A stretch of 64,000 nt of DNA from Cardinalis cardinalis (lineage: Eukaryota > Chordata > Aves > Passeriformes > Cardinalidae), in contig JACDOX010000084.1 in the NCBI GenBank assembly GCA_014549065.1, positions 1,017,178 to 1,081,177 on the forward strand, given 5' to 3'. The notes under the pieces were generated by a model, which did not search any database, was not told the origin of the DNA, and was given only the letters and a program-made list of their open reading frames with translations. Positions 47,891-60,602 of the stretch are shown piece after piece. Within the stretch, counting starts at the first letter, position 1; each line of letters begins with the position of its first letter. A program made the translations under genes and the position numbers.

Positions 47891-49009
47891 TTCTCACTCT
47901 ACTGAGAGGGTTTGTCAGTCAAATGTGGTTGGCAGTGTGCATTGCTGTGCAGAATGTGAATGCTTTGATTTCTCTGTAGTGCCCAAGAAGGTCCTATATA
48001 TTTGATAGTTCATGGTCCTGCTAAATGAAAATAGTTCTAAATTTACTTTCTGAGGTAATCTATTGATGATATCTTCCTCAGGGTTTTTCATTTCTATGTG
48101 TCTTTTTGAATTTGCAGCTGATTAATATGCCAGAGAGTAAACAAGTCATACCTGCCCAGTCTTACCTCCCATCCTTCTGTCCTCCTCTCAGAATAGATTC
48201 TTTCCAGTCTCTGCTTCTCCTGTTCTTTTTCTCTGATTTTTGCAAGAGTACAAAGGACATGGAGAGAAAGAGATGGGTGACCCCACTTTCTGAGATGAGG
48301 AAAATGATCTGCATTTTTTAAATATAAGGATGGAATAAAGTGGTTTCTTCTCCGCATATGTGAAGGGAATTTGGGATCTCATCCATCCCTTCTGGAATCA
48401 TGTTTATGACCTCTGAATCTTTCCCTGGGAAGGTTCTCTGAAGATGAATATGGTTCTGTCACAGGAGTAATTTTTGTTGGTTTTATTTTAAATTTTTTTT
48501 AATTAGAGTGTGAAATGACATTTGAAGTCTAAATGATGCAATGGTTTCAGAGGTGATGGCCATCGAAAGGTCTAACTGACTTCATTTACAGTTCTGATAC
48601 TCAAGGGACCAAACCAACTGAGAAAGTCATCCAAGTCCTGAAATGTGTAACTGAAGCCACACATATTTGAAACCTCAGCCCTTGCTGTTTCCAGGTCATC
48701 AGCAAATGACATAAAAATAAAGAAGCTCCAATACCTAGAGAATGAGGCCAAGTGCTTTCTCTAGATGCTTCTAAAGCATTTACCACTGCAAGAATCCACT
48801 CTCAGCAGTGAAACATGGAGTAAGGGTTTGCTTGATTTTCTTTAATGTTTAAATTATTTATAACTTTCATGAAAAACCCCCAAGAAATATAACAAATAAA
48901 TAATGTTGAATGTCATTACCAGTCAAAGTATAAAATGCTTTTATTATACAATAAGTCAGTGATAAAACTAACAGAATAACAGTCAGACATAAAAGATTAA
49001 ACAAAAGAG

Positions 49010-49540
49010 TGTCTGGTTTTGGCCAAGGACAGGTTAATTTTCTGTAGTTATGTGGAGGCAGAGTCTGGAGCTGTGGGTGTGGCCAAGACTCTAATATTCC
49101 ATATCATCTTCAGTCATTGCTAGGAGCTGAGGAGAAAGGGCCTTTTTGCTTTCAGGAAAAGTGGATGTTCCTTCATGGTGAAGAGAAAGCATGGGCACAG
49201 GGCAAAGGGTCTGTACACCATTTTTTTCCATCTTCCCAGGTTTGGTGAGCATTTTGTATGTAAATCACCCTCTCTTTGTACATTTTTGTGACTAGTATGG
49301 TGCTGTTACTGTTAGTTTTCTTACCTCGTTGCTGTTTCCAGTAAATTGTTCCTATCTCAGGCCAGGATTCCCCAATTTAGTACCACCCATAAAAGAAAAA
49401 CAAACCATGAGCTGCTCCCCTCCTGCCCTTCAGTTTCTTTTTGCATAGTGACACGGTTTGATTTTGAGCAACAATGCTTTCATATCCATATAATTAAAGC
49501 TAGGTTACAGCATGGTGGTCAGGGCACTCTCCAGCTAACT
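49010..49540 (+). mobile_element. Degraded LTR of an avian endogenous retrovirus
   Basis: The left end, TGTCTGGTTTTGGCCAAGGA at 49010 followed by CAGGTTAATTTTCT, closely matches the start of a widespread avian LTR whose remembered form is TGTCTGGTTTTGACCAGGAC. The central phrase AATATTCCATATCATC, the late phrase AAATTGTTCCTATCTCAGG and the closing GCATGGTGGTCAGGGCACTC also follow the order of that family. The hexamer AAAGAG lies at 49004-49009 and again at 49541-49546 and could be the target-site duplication, but the expected terminal CA is not visible at the right end and the hexamer is low complexity. Length (about 530 bp) and order fit a single LTR. No internal retroviral genes are adjacent, so it is read as a solo LTR. 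The family match is from memory and the right boundary is uncertain by some tens of bases. Confidence 0.72.
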
Positions 49541-49546
49541 AAAGAG

Positions 49547-50599
49547 TGAAAAGTCATCATCTTCTGGCATGCAAATAGTATTTGATACTGTTGGATATGC
49601 TGTGTTTTCAGATGAATTTAGAGTTTCTAGTAGGTACAGTGTGAAATCTTATCACCCAGCTCCAGTGTGCCTGAGGAATTGGTCCTTGGCTGCTCTAATC
49701 TCTACACCCTGCCCTGGGCATGAGTAGGCTCCAAAGTAGGAGCCATGGGAGACTGCTCCATGGAGTGACAGTGCCAACTGGTTTGAACTGGGTTTTCCAG
49801 AATCAGAGGGACTGCATCCCTCTGTGTCACCCTAGGGCAAGGCAGGAAATCTAGCGTTTGCTCTACTCCCAAGATGAAGTGAAACTCTTGAGAGAGCAGA
49901 ATTGACTTGACTTCTCCTTGTCTCTCATATAACATGGATCCAGACATTGTCTGTCAGTACTTGTATTGCAGATCTCTCAATCAGAGCCATACCTTTGCAT
50001 TCTACACAGATGCTCTGAGTTTACATGGATAAAAGGTCCCTAAGGGGGGACATGGCCCAGATCCGATAAAATATTCAGGTTTCTCACTTCCCGCTTAAAT
50101 CAATGATCAGCTATTAACTGCCAAGCATTTCAGAAGTACTCCTGGTGCCACGGAAAGATCAAGGAGGAGCAAGACCTTAACTTGGTAGTGAGGTATTTGT
50201 ACAAGGAATGAGGTATTTCCAGAGACCAAGACATACACAAGGTAGAAAAATAGACCAATAAAAAGAAAAGAGCCATAATCTAGATTCTGGAATTAATGAA
50301 GGAATTCTGTGCATCCAGGGTATTGTCTGTGTGGACAATGATTAGATGAAGAATGAGAACTCAAGAGAAATATTACTTCTGGTTTAGTTCAATTATATAA
50401 TTCTTGTATTACCACAGGAAATCAATCTGTATTTGGATTATCAAAAGAGTTTAATATACATTAAAGCACCAACACAGCAGCACCAATGATGATAACAGTA
50501 AAAATCNTCATCTCAGATTGTTTTGAGAAACAACATATAACATATACTGTAAAAATTGATGTGGCTGGGATTACCCAAGTATACTTGGAAGAAGCAGGA
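49547..50599. other. Non-coding sequence
   Basis: Unique-looking, no repeat, exon or motif recognised. Confidence 0.5.
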
Positions 50600-51720
50600 A
50601 AGAGGGTGATCTGAGGAATAGTATCAGAGATTTGAAGTTTATAAAAAATGAGAAGCTTCTAGAAAAAAAAAGTGAAAAAATGAGGAGATACTAGACATAA
50701 AAGCCAAGGGAGAACAGGATTTGAGGTATGTTGGAGTCACCCAAGAGAGCCAGAAGGGTGAAATATTTGACAATTATGAGATTACTGAGGTCCTTTTTTT
50801 TTGTGTGTGGACTGCTATAGGGGTATTGGAAAGAGTCTACAGTAGAAGTGGAGGAAAGGACTTCTGATATTTACTGCAAGAAGCATATTCAATAAAGCNG
50901 AAGAGGAAAGGGAGAGGGTAATGAGAAAGCAGGAAGTGGAGAAGCAGAGCCAAGATTATTTTTTCTTTTTTTTTCCCTAAGACTGACTGTGAAAGAGGAG
51001 TAAGAAGAGACTAAGCTGCTGAGGAGTAAGCTGCAAAAGGTCTTACAAGAGTTTGTGTCATGAAGTGAAGCATCTGTGGCAGGTAGATGGGCTGTAAGAG
51101 CAGGGGAAGCATCAGTGTTTGGCTGAGAGCTGTGTTTGGCTAAGAGGAAGTTAAGTGGATGGTCCTTTCCATGGGCAAGAGGAGCTATGAAGGAGCTACA
51201 AATGTAGTAAAAACATGAGGGAACAACACATGAAGCTGCAGATCAAGAAAGCTCATTGATACTGAGGCTGACATCTCAGATGAAAGATTGAGGTGTAAAG
51301 AACCAGGAGAATCCAGAGTTAAAATTAGAGGGCAAGGCTGATGGAGGGGAATTGGAGAGATAGGAGATGTCAAGAAAGGTTGAGGTGAAAAGAAATATCC
51401 GCTAGAGTGTTGTGTAGAGGATAAAGAATGAGAAAGGGAAGGAGGAAGGACTTAGAGGGGAGGCCAAACTTTTCCACCACAGCCAAAACCAGGAAGGGGA
51501 GAGGGAGAAAAGGCTTCTGTAAGTGAAGGTAGCTGCAGACAACAGAGACTTAATCTTTGCCAGAAGGAGGTTTTAATATCTCCTGATGGAAAATTAGGAA
51601 AGCCTGCTTCCTCAGCTCCCAGAGGGTAAAGAAAGGAAGGGAGACAGAATAAACTTAACAGTGTCTGTGAAGGACTTAGATACAAGGGGATAGGAATGTG
51701 CCAGAAGGAAAGAAGATAGA
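50600..51720 (+). other. Purine-biased kilobase (strand asymmetry)
   Basis: For about 1.1 kb the plus strand is strongly enriched in A and G, for example GAAGAGGAAAGGGAGAGGG near 50.91 kb and GAAAGGGAAGGAGGAAGG near 51.43 kb, with scattered ordinary segments. It is too heterogeneous for a microsatellite and matches no transposon I know. The minus-strand open frames in it (51185-51373, 51452-51685) are rich in Ser, Leu and Pro, as pyrimidine-rich DNA dictates, and are not credible genes. Possible explanations are a decayed purine repeat, a transcribed strand bias or an unrecognised old element. Limits are approximate. Confidence 0.55.
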
Positions 51721-54509
51721 TTATAATCCTAAAGATTTTCTTTTCAAAACCTCATTAACTATATTCACAGCAAAGCTGAGAGAGATTGAAGTGTAGAAGG
51801 AAGGTTTCAGGAGACACTGCTTTAAAATATACCTGCCAGGATCTAGTTCTCAGAAAATCATTTTAATTTCCCCTGAACTTGTCTGGATAGAGTTCAAAAG
51901 CCTTTTAAATCTTGTTTTGGCCTTCTGCCTTCATAACTGTTTATTTCCTATGACTTTTATCCAACTCAAACTTTGGGGGCTACTTCACTGAGCTCTTTAA
52001 AATTTAGCTGAGACATTCTGTCTTTCTTAGACCAATGTCTTAAATGAATGGAATTCCATAATGGTATGAACCTTTCTGTGATAAGTGAAAGGAAACAGTG
52101 ATGCTGGTTGCTTACTAAAAGCCTGGTGTCAGACAAGACAGTCCAACTTATAGACAACCTTCAAACAGAGCTGGCAGCAGAGGAGACCTTCTGTCCTGCA
52201 GGCTTTTGATACAGTTCCACATGTTTCTTTAATCTAAAACCAAGACTAAAAAGTAAAAATATAAAATTTAAAACTTCATATAGCAGTAAAGGTCTGTGAA
52301 AATTTTTGTTGTAACTCAAATTTTCAAAACATTAACCTCTACTTAGTCACACATTTACCTCCAAAACTGAGTGAAATCTCTGGAGCCCTTGAGGCAGAGC
52401 AGTGCATCTGTGGCAGATGACACTGTCAGGGTAGAGGCTTTCCCAAGTGCCATGGCAGGGAATTGTTATGTGGAAATATCATCACCATCACAGCTGTTAT
52501 GTGGAAAACCCAAGGCTGTTCAAACAGAAAGGACCTTCTAAACAGAGCAAAATATTTTTCTGTAGGAGTTTGTGGAAACAGTGTTCTTCTAGGTGATCTT
52601 TCCTGGATAGCTTCACCTCAGAGACGTTTCTACCCGAGAAAGAGCATTGCTTCCTGTGTGGGCTTGGCTCACCTCAGCCAGGGCTGGCTGGCAGAGGAGG
52701 GCCTTGGACCAGGGCTCTAGGGGCTCCAGAGGGCCTGGAAGCACCTGGCCCATTATACTTTAAGCCAGAGTAGGAAATTAGAGGTGACCAAGAAAAATAG
52801 CTGTGTCCTTTACATTTTTCTATTTTTTTTTTTTCTTCCTTAGTATATAAAAAAACCCTGGAAAGTAATTTAATTTTTCAGCTCTTTACATTGACAAATC
52901 TTTTTAAAATTGATTATTAAAACCTATTGTAGACCAGAAGAGAACTAATGAAATGGAGAAGTCAGAAGAATCAAGTGAAGGGAAGCTGAGGAGAAAAAAC
53001 ACTTCAGGCAGGCAGTTTAAAATTCCAGTGGTGCTGTTCTTAACACTTATTTATCTTTAGTGGATTAACAATTTAGGTAAATGGCACCAGGGTCAAAGAA
53101 TTACCACCTCAGTCCCTGCAGCTGTGGAGACACAGAGACCACATAAGTTCTCAGTGGGCATGTCCACCTGATTGATGATACTGAAACACCTGTATCAATT
53201 ATAAGTCCTGCTGGTTTTTATTTTGGCTGAAAATTGTGAAAATGAACCTTCCTGTTGGCACTGTGTAAGTCTATTGAAGCCAGTGAGTTGGTTTATAATG
53301 ACCTGGAATGTTTGTATTTGTGTTATTCGCACCAGCCTGCACCAGCCCAGGAAGTAAAGGATGGCTGAGGGAGGATTTCATAATCAGGGGAGGTTCATCA
53401 GAGACTGTCTTGCCATCAGGAATCATAAGCTTTCCCTCCACAAGCAAAGGCACAACTTGTGTGCAAGGCTGAGTGCCCTTTGGCAGCAGTTTAACCACAG
53501 ACTGGCCTAAAGCACCCATGAAATCACAGCCTTGTAAGCTTTCCTTGGTCTTTGGGTTTTACTACATGGACAAGATCTGAGACCTGAGGTCCCCTGCGAA
53601 ATGGAAACAGAACAAGATAAGGTGCTGGACTCTTTTTAAGCAAAAGAAGGAGGAGGAAATACTGCCTCAGGGAAATAAATGTCCCTCACTTTATCTCATA
53701 AGATTGGTTGGAAAAATGCTTAGTGGATCATCTTNGTGACAGGAACTTCCAGAAGAACCTCAGGAGCTCTGGTGCACAAATCTCCTCATCAGGTCAAAAA
53801 GGGAGCCTCATATTTTGAGGCTAACTGCAGGTGGTTCTGCACATGTTGGTAGTTTTGAAAAGGGTAGGGTTTGTGTTTGCCCTCTTAAGCTATGGCATAA
53901 AGGTTTGATTTGGTTTTATCCAGATGACAGCTAATGTGGTGAAAGTACCTCCCTGCTAAATCCTGTCTTGAGACAGGGAGCCTGTGTTTAGTACAAGAAA
54001 GCCACAGAGCTTTACTCCTTAAGTATAAAAAGCTGTGTCTTTTACCATACACAAGAATTATTGTACAATGAAAACACAGTGTGGACAAAGTTTGTAAGTT
54101 TTACCANATGAAAACTTACTGAAGTGAGCCCCATAGCGGGTACAGGGCTGAGCTTAGTGAATTTATCCTATGGCAAAACTACAGCACATTGCCTGTGCTG
54201 TGCTTTTACCTCTGTCTGCACAGGAATGTTGCCTGGCTGGGGGTGGGTAACAGAAAGGGCTGATAAAAAGACAGTTTAGGTGAAGCCAGAAGTGTCTCCT
54301 CACCTGTTTTATGGGAAATCAAGCTGTCTTGGTCTCTGCTACTATTATTGCAGCAGGGTTGGGAATTTGTGCCAATTATCATCATCAAAATAATCTCGGT
54401 GCAACAGGGCTGCAGCTCAGGCAGAGGGAAGGAAAGCCTCCACGAGGGGATTGCTGCTAACACACACTGGTGTGTGCAGCACNTCCATCTGCATTCTTAG
54501 ACACATTAG
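51721..54509. other. Non-coding sequence
   Basis: Unique-looking. TGTTATGTGGAAA occurs twice near 52.47 and 52.50 kb. A T12 run stands at 52823-52834. 52620-52750 is GC-rich (CAGGGCTGGCTGGCAG). No gene recognised. Confidence 0.55.
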
Positions 54510-54760
54510 AAGCAAAAAGCCCCGGCGCACTGAGAACTTAGTGCGGGCTAAGCTGTAATGCTCGATCTCTGCNCCATGCTGTTATCCTATAATTTTGCCT
54601 CAGGACAGGTTTAGCCAAGGCTGCATACATTTATCTGTATGAATAGCAAGTATTTCATGGAAAGCAGGAAGCAAACCAGGTGGGTTTGCTGGCCGGGGGA
54701 CTCGTGGTTTTATTTACAAGGAGCGAGTGCATATCGAGTGCCTCGCTCCCTACTCCCTTG
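54510..54760. promoter_or_regulatory. CpG-retaining patch, candidate conserved element
   Basis: Around ten CpGs fall in about 230 bp (GCCCCGGCGCACTG, GTGCGGGC, GCTCGATC, GGCCGGGGGACTCG, GAGCGAG, ATCGAG, CTCGCTCC), in a window where most 100-bp stretches have none or one. Long unmethylated or conserved elements keep CpGs; ordinary avian intergenic DNA loses them. The patch also contains AATTTTGCCTCAGG and a short inverted repeat. No start codon context, TATA box or exon is recognised, so a distal enhancer or a minor promoter are both possible. This is inference from composition only. Confidence 0.3.
54720..54749. repeat. 8-bp GC-rich inverted repeat enclosing a CGAGTGC direct repeat
   Basis: GGAGCGAG (54720-54727) and CTCGCTCC (54742-54749) are perfect complements around the 14-base TGCATATCGAGTGC. 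CGAGTGC also occurs twice in the same segment. Four CpGs fall in 30 bp, unusual for this window. A stem of this size can arise by chance in 64 kb; the CpG density is the more notable part. Confidence 0.6.
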
Positions 54761-57700
54761 TTACTTACAAATCCATCTGGTTTTTGCAAAGGCCCTTTCC
54801 AGGGCTTGTTGCTGGAACCCTGCATGTTGCTGACAACGGGGAGGTCTGGGATGGTGGGCCACATTGGTTTGAAGTATGTCAGCTTAGCTGCTGTTCACTC
54901 GCTACCATGGGTAAATGCACTTAGGAGCTTTCTCCCTCTTTCACTTCTCCACTATTTTTTCCCCCTTTTGGTTGTAGACAGAGGAGCCTTTGAAAGCTTT
55001 TGATAAACTTATGTAATTGGGTATGTTTTCCAAAGCACGTCTCTGTTCTTTCCGAGGGCTTAGCTAAGAACATTATTCCAATTCTTCTCTAGGCCTTCAA
55101 AAGTGCCGATCCTTTCAAACATGTGCAGTGTGAAGGATTACAAATTTGTTTTTCAAAGGACCCCAAATCCCTGCTGCTTTCATCAGTTCCCCTCCTTGTG
55201 CTCCCAGTTTTGTCCCCTCAGCCCAGTCTCACAGCCCCAGCTCTGAGCTGCTGGATGCTGACACTCCCTCGTCTCCTGTCCTTCCACCTCTCACTTTTTC
55301 CTCTCCTTTTCAGCTCCCCCCACTGCTCATGCTCGCCAATAATTTTTTTTTAAATATGAAACAAAAGTGCGGAGAAGCATTGCCATGGCAGCAATGCTGC
55401 AGTGGGCCCTCCCCTCCATGTGCATGTGAGCTCTAAACTTTTAATATAATGGCCTGAAAAGAACAGGAAGGGGACAGCTTGAGGCAGAGAAAAAGAGTGA
55501 GGGAGAGTGCAAAAGCAATGAAAAGTGGGACAAAACCAATGGAAATGCATTCAGGCTGACATCACCACCCTTTCCCACAGTGGTCATTCACTTAGGAGGC
55601 TCCAGTGTCCATTCACTGGCTTAAAGCTAGCTTTCTAGAGCCCTGGGAGACCATCTTTCCCGGCCTGAATGCCTTTTTTGTTGTGAAACAGTGAACTGTT
55701 TCTGAAACCCTGCATAAAGGGCTGAGTAATTCACTGCAGTTGCCAGGAAGTCTGAGCCACTTGTGAGCTAACAATAGTTAACTTTATCTGCCGGCCCGAG
55801 CCCCCCTTCCAGCTGTAGGTCCTGAATTCTAATAAGGGCTTTACTCATGCCTCTGAGGTTATGGTAATATTTTATACATCTTTTTTCATTAAGACACAGT
55901 CATAGCTACTGTTGAGGCACCGGAGGCAAGTGCTGTCAAATGATGTGGGGTGGGGGGGGAAAGGAGGGAAAAGAAGGAAAATAGCTTTTTACATCAGGCA
56001 GGCAGTTTGGTCGTTTTATACTAGAAATATAAACTTCGTTTGGGCAAAACCAGGGATCATAATTTTTAAAAATTCACTTTACAAACCCCAGAGTCAAGCA
56101 AGATGTTATGATTGTTTTCTAGCTGTGAAACAACCTCAGCTTTCCATAATTTGGGGTTGCTGGTTTTATTTTTTGCTCTCTTTCTTCTCTTTCCCTGCAC
56201 TGCGGGCATGATGGTGACAAGTGAGTGAATCATGAAGGAAATGGATGAATTTGTTTGGGTTTCCCTTTTAATCCAGATTTGGATGTCGATGTGCAGAAAA
56301 ATTCTTCACAGTGACAGCACAGCTGTGTATGAGCGGTGACACAAAACAGTGATTCATGCAGTGGTTCTGCAATGCCGATAACGACAGTGTGTCTTTGAGA
56401 GATGTGGATCATCAGTTTTTTTCTTTACCTTCTGAACTAGTTGCTTTCTTGATAACTGAAAAAATCAAGTGTAAGAGGAGTTCTAAATTGTCTCTTTGGC
56501 CTCCAGTGTTTTGAAAAGGAAAAGAAAAATTGCTTATTCCTCACTTTTAAGCAAATGATCACTCAGAGTGGGATTTATTTCAGAGCATCACTGTGACCAT
56601 TCCTGTTCAAGGTAAAAGACAGCACAGCTTGAACAACTCTTCCATGTTTTTAGTGTCTGTGCCTTACTTGCTATGACTTGAGAAAAAGCATTAGAAACGC
56701 CTGGATGGAAATAAAAGCACATATTTCAAGGTCCCACACAATACTTTATTAATGTTTATAAAAAGTGATTGAAAGATGTGTACAGGTTTTGTTAAACTAA
56801 ACCACCACGGAAATGTGGATGTATTCTCCTATCACAGCAATACTTTTTCTTCATCTGTACTCATGGCACCAACTGATGCCAGTGGGAGCTGCAAGTNTTG
56901 TGGATGAGGTCACTGCAGGGTCACTGCATAGTAAATAAGTTGCTTGGNTTTTTGGTTAAGTTCAAGTATTGAATCATTTTCATATCTTCTCTCCAAGTGA
57001 CCTTTACCAGGGGGGAATACCATGCTCTGATGGAGTGACAGATTTGAACTGGCCCTTTTACTGTCTAACAGCAGTGACTTCGAGCTCCTCTGTGGGTTTG
57101 TCTTGCTGAGAATGAAAAGCTGCTTTTGGCAGGTGGCGGCTCACAGGCCACGTATTGTGCGTGCATGCACATAGGTGTGCATACATCCACCCCTCCCCAA
57201 AAACTCTCTTTTTCCCTAATCCAGATAAACTGTGAGAGCAGTCAGATAGCAGAATTGACAGAGCCCACAGGTAGCAGGCAGAGGGGAGAGTGGGGATGCG
57301 AAGACTTTTACAGAGACTTTTATTAATAGTGAACTAACTGTAAAGTCATCAAAGCTATCCCCATGGTCCTGACTGAAAGCTCTGATCTACTGGTAGTGTG
57401 TCTTTCTCTCAGCATGGACTGCCTCTGCTCTTGAGATGAAACATGTGACCCGAAGCTGACTGAGTTGCATTTTGACAACCCATTTAAATAAAATTAATCT
57501 ATTTGCTAATCCTTTGCGGGCAGGGAGTATAAATTAGAGAGACTAAGAGCATATGATGGAGAGAAAAGGAATCCAGCTTTCTAATTTACAGTGACCTTCA
57601 GGATTCACCATAAACCTTTACCATCCACAAATGAACATTTCATCTCATTCTGGAGATAAGTTTTGAAGCATGAAAAAATCTGTCCACTTTTTTATATGTC

Positions 57701-60562
57701 CAAATGCAGACCAAGCACTTTTGAAAGTCACAACCTGTGATCTAGACTTAAAATTTGTCCCTTAATATATTAATATGTCAGATGTGTCTGTATGATGCAA
57801 TCCCTCTNTAATTATCTCCTCCCTTTCAGAGCAATGTAAATACTCCAAGCAGCTACATGCCTCAACTAGATGCAATATGATTTCATTCTCTCACATCATG
57901 GGCTATCTACCCACCAAAAAGTTCAGTATTGTAGAAACACCATCAAATTTGGGTGTTATAGAGTACCAGGAAAAAGCCAAAACAAACCCTGAAAAATATA
58001 CAGTAGCACTCCTGTATTTCAAACTGATATGAATGACTTCTTCTGGAAAAAGATTGTGGCTGAGAATTAAAAAAAAAATTTCTTGATAACCAGGTCAAAT
58101 ACTTTACACCCTGTGTCGTGAAACCTCAAAACTTCAGCTGTGGAGTTACCTGGGATGAAATGTCTCTGGGCTTCTATGTTTTACTTGTGCTTTCAAGTTC
58201 CATAAATCAGTCTCTTTCATTTCAGTGCCCTATTCAGCCCCTTTTCCCTCCTAACACTGTGTCACCTGCTTTTAGTGACTTGGTTTTTTTCCTATTTCTA
58301 AGCCTGGTCTCTCTTTCCTTCAGTTCTGACAGACCTTTCTCTCACTCTCAGAGTTTTCATTATTTAGCAGGATTCTTTATCCTCTTCTGCCACCTGGACT
58401 GTGTCTCACTTGCTCTTGCTCACTCGCACTTCAAAGGTTTCTTTGTTTCCAAGCCTCTCCTGCTGGACCTGGCTTTCTGTTGTATTAGATATTTCCGACA
58501 CAGAAAGCATCAGCATCCTGTGAAGGACCATCTCAGCTTCTTGTAATGATGTTCTACAGCCCTAGAACTGCTCAGAGTTACCTTGAAATCAAAACTCCTG
58601 GGAGAACAAATAGCTAACAGCTCACTCAGAGCTCTGCTCTTCTCACAGCCTCTGTCCTGGGAGAAGAGAGTTTGCTGCTTTGCCTTTTCACAAGACTCCT
58701 GCATGACAAGATCCAGTAGCTCTCCACCCATGTGTGGCTTGGAGACAGCATGGAACCCCAGAAGCTGAGCTGTAAGAACAGACTAACTTTTCTGGCACTG
58801 TTGTTCCATCAGACTTCAATGGTTCCCCGGGCTTTTCTACATCTGGCTTAAGAGAAATGGACTCTGAGCCAGAAATGGCAGGGGAGCCTTGACTTAGTGT
58901 CAGTAGTACTTGACACTGAGAGCCACAACATTCCCGCTCACTTATACAAGGACCAAGGAAAAGTAAGTGTCATGAAAGCTATAAGAGAGTTTTATACACG
59001 AATAAAAGAATGTTTCACTCTCTGACAGTTCTTAGCTAGAACCCCTCTTACAAGGCAAGTTGAGGCAAGAGGAAAGGCTTTTCCTCTTTTTACATCTTCA
59101 GAGAGTAAATATTCTAAAATAAAACTGCACAAGAGACAGTAAAGCCAGTGAAAGTCTCTGTTATATCCAGCATTAGCATACCAAAGTCACCAGCATGAAC
59201 CCAGCATGTGGAGCTTGCCTGTTCATTAGCTGGATTGCTCTATTTTGATGGTGCACTGGTTTAGCACTGATGTAACACCTTCACAGTCAAACACTGTGAG
59301 CCGTGTTTGAAAGACTGCAAGCATTTCCTTCAGGTGGCCAGGCAAGCAAAGCGAAATGAAAGCTGCTGGTGGGTGACAGGAATAAAAATACAGGATAAGA
59401 GAGTGCAATATTTCTCAGAGCCACACTGGGAACGCTGCAGGAATCCTAAAGAACACATCCAAGCTGAAAGGAGAGAGGAAGAATTTTTGGCGGGAGGTGA
59501 TGCAAACAATTACTGTGCAAGCACTAAGAGCAGACCTGCCTCTTGTTTTCTGTGTTTTTTTCAGTGGCTCAGGGAATACATTTGGCAACTCTGTTTTCTA
59601 GTTTTTAATGCTCTGTGAAACACAACCAGAAAACTTGATGGAAAATACCACTTAAGAATTGAGCCACTGGTGATTCAGAAACCTGATATTTGTCCAGCTA
59701 TTCTCTCAATTCATCTTCACCAGTGAAGTTTAATTTCAACTGCATGTGTGTCTTTATCATTTCTGAAGCAGGAAATATTAATCACTAAATCTGATTGGTC
59801 TCACTGCTGCTTGCCCCAGGGCAGCTTTTTTAGCTTATGAAAACCAGTGTCAGTTGACATTGTCATCCACATGGCTTGATAACTAAGAGCTGAAGATGGG
59901 CTATTTCCATTTTAACTAGACAATAAAGCAGAGAAGCTGATAAACGCTGAGGTAGGGCAGATTTCAGCAGGGGGGTTTTATGAAATGAAGTTTCTCATTG
60001 GCCTCATACCCAGCCTATCACTGGAAATGGAGCTGCCTATGCTTATGCTTTTAGTGCTTTTATTAATAGATGTCAGCAAAAGATGGGAGAAGACTGTGCA
60101 GCCAACTGAAAAAAATTAGGGGGGAAAAGGCTTATTGTTATATAAATGTCCTTTCCTCCCACTTTTGCAGAGCTGCTCTTGATCCTTTCAAAGCAGTCTC
60201 CCTTCGAGAAAAGAAGATGCTGTTAGCTGGAATCATACAAAGAAGAAATTACAACAGTTTGTCTTTTATGTTAATATTTTAGTCCATTAATGCTATTATT
60301 ACTTATCTAGCACAAACTGAATGCTAGAGGCTTTTCANATAGCAAACTCCGTGTCCCAGTGTATAGTGTATGGGTGATATATGCAGGAGGATGTGTGAGT
60401 TGGCATCTAATTAGGTGCTGGCATGTACCAGAGGAGATGGGCACTGGGCTCCTAGCTCTGCAGCACAGGGGTAAGCCAGAATAAACAAGATTTTTAAAGT
60501 TGTACCACTCTCAGCTTTGAGCTATGAGGCCTGATCTCTTCTCAGTGCATTACTTTTCCTGC
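54761..60562. other. Non-coding sequence
   Basis: 55740-55930 and 56270-56390 are non-repetitive and keep some CpGs (CTGCCGGCCCGAGCC; GATGTCGATGTGC, GCCGATAACGACAG) and might be conserved. 54900-55350 is pyrimidine-rich. Open frames at 58118-58546 (142 codons) and elsewhere are Ser/Leu/Phe-rich and unconvincing. Confidence 0.5.
55947..55968 (+). other. G-rich tract with quadruplex potential
   Basis: GGGG T then eight G, AAAGGA and GGG can supply four G-tracts if the octa-G is split in two. It lies beside a repeat-free stretch (55740-55930) that contains CpGs and the TF-site-like AACAATAGTTAAC. Less clear than the motif at 46.07 kb. Confidence 0.55.
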
Positions 60563-60602
60563 TGGTAAAAGAGAAGATACTGTGGTAAAAGAGAAGCTAC
60601 TG
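60563..60602. repeat. 20-bp tandem duplication
   Basis: TGGTAAAAGAGAAGATACTG (60563-60582) is followed directly by TGGTAAAAGAGAAGCTACTG (60583-60602), one mismatch. It is a recent-looking local duplication in otherwise unique sequence. Confidence 0.88.

Larger units (their letters stand above)
44516..49003. other. Non-coding sequence
   Basis: Contains two fossil motifs (45.85 and 46.27 kb), the G-quadruplex motif and the decayed tandem units at 47.84 kb. The 145-codon minus frame at 46033-46470 crosses three Ns and includes the fossil motif, so it is not a gene. Confidence 0.55.

Noticed and set aside
58118..58546. 142-codon plus-strand open frame
   Set aside because: Ser/Leu/Phe-rich composition typical of pyrimidine-rich non-coding DNA; no family match.
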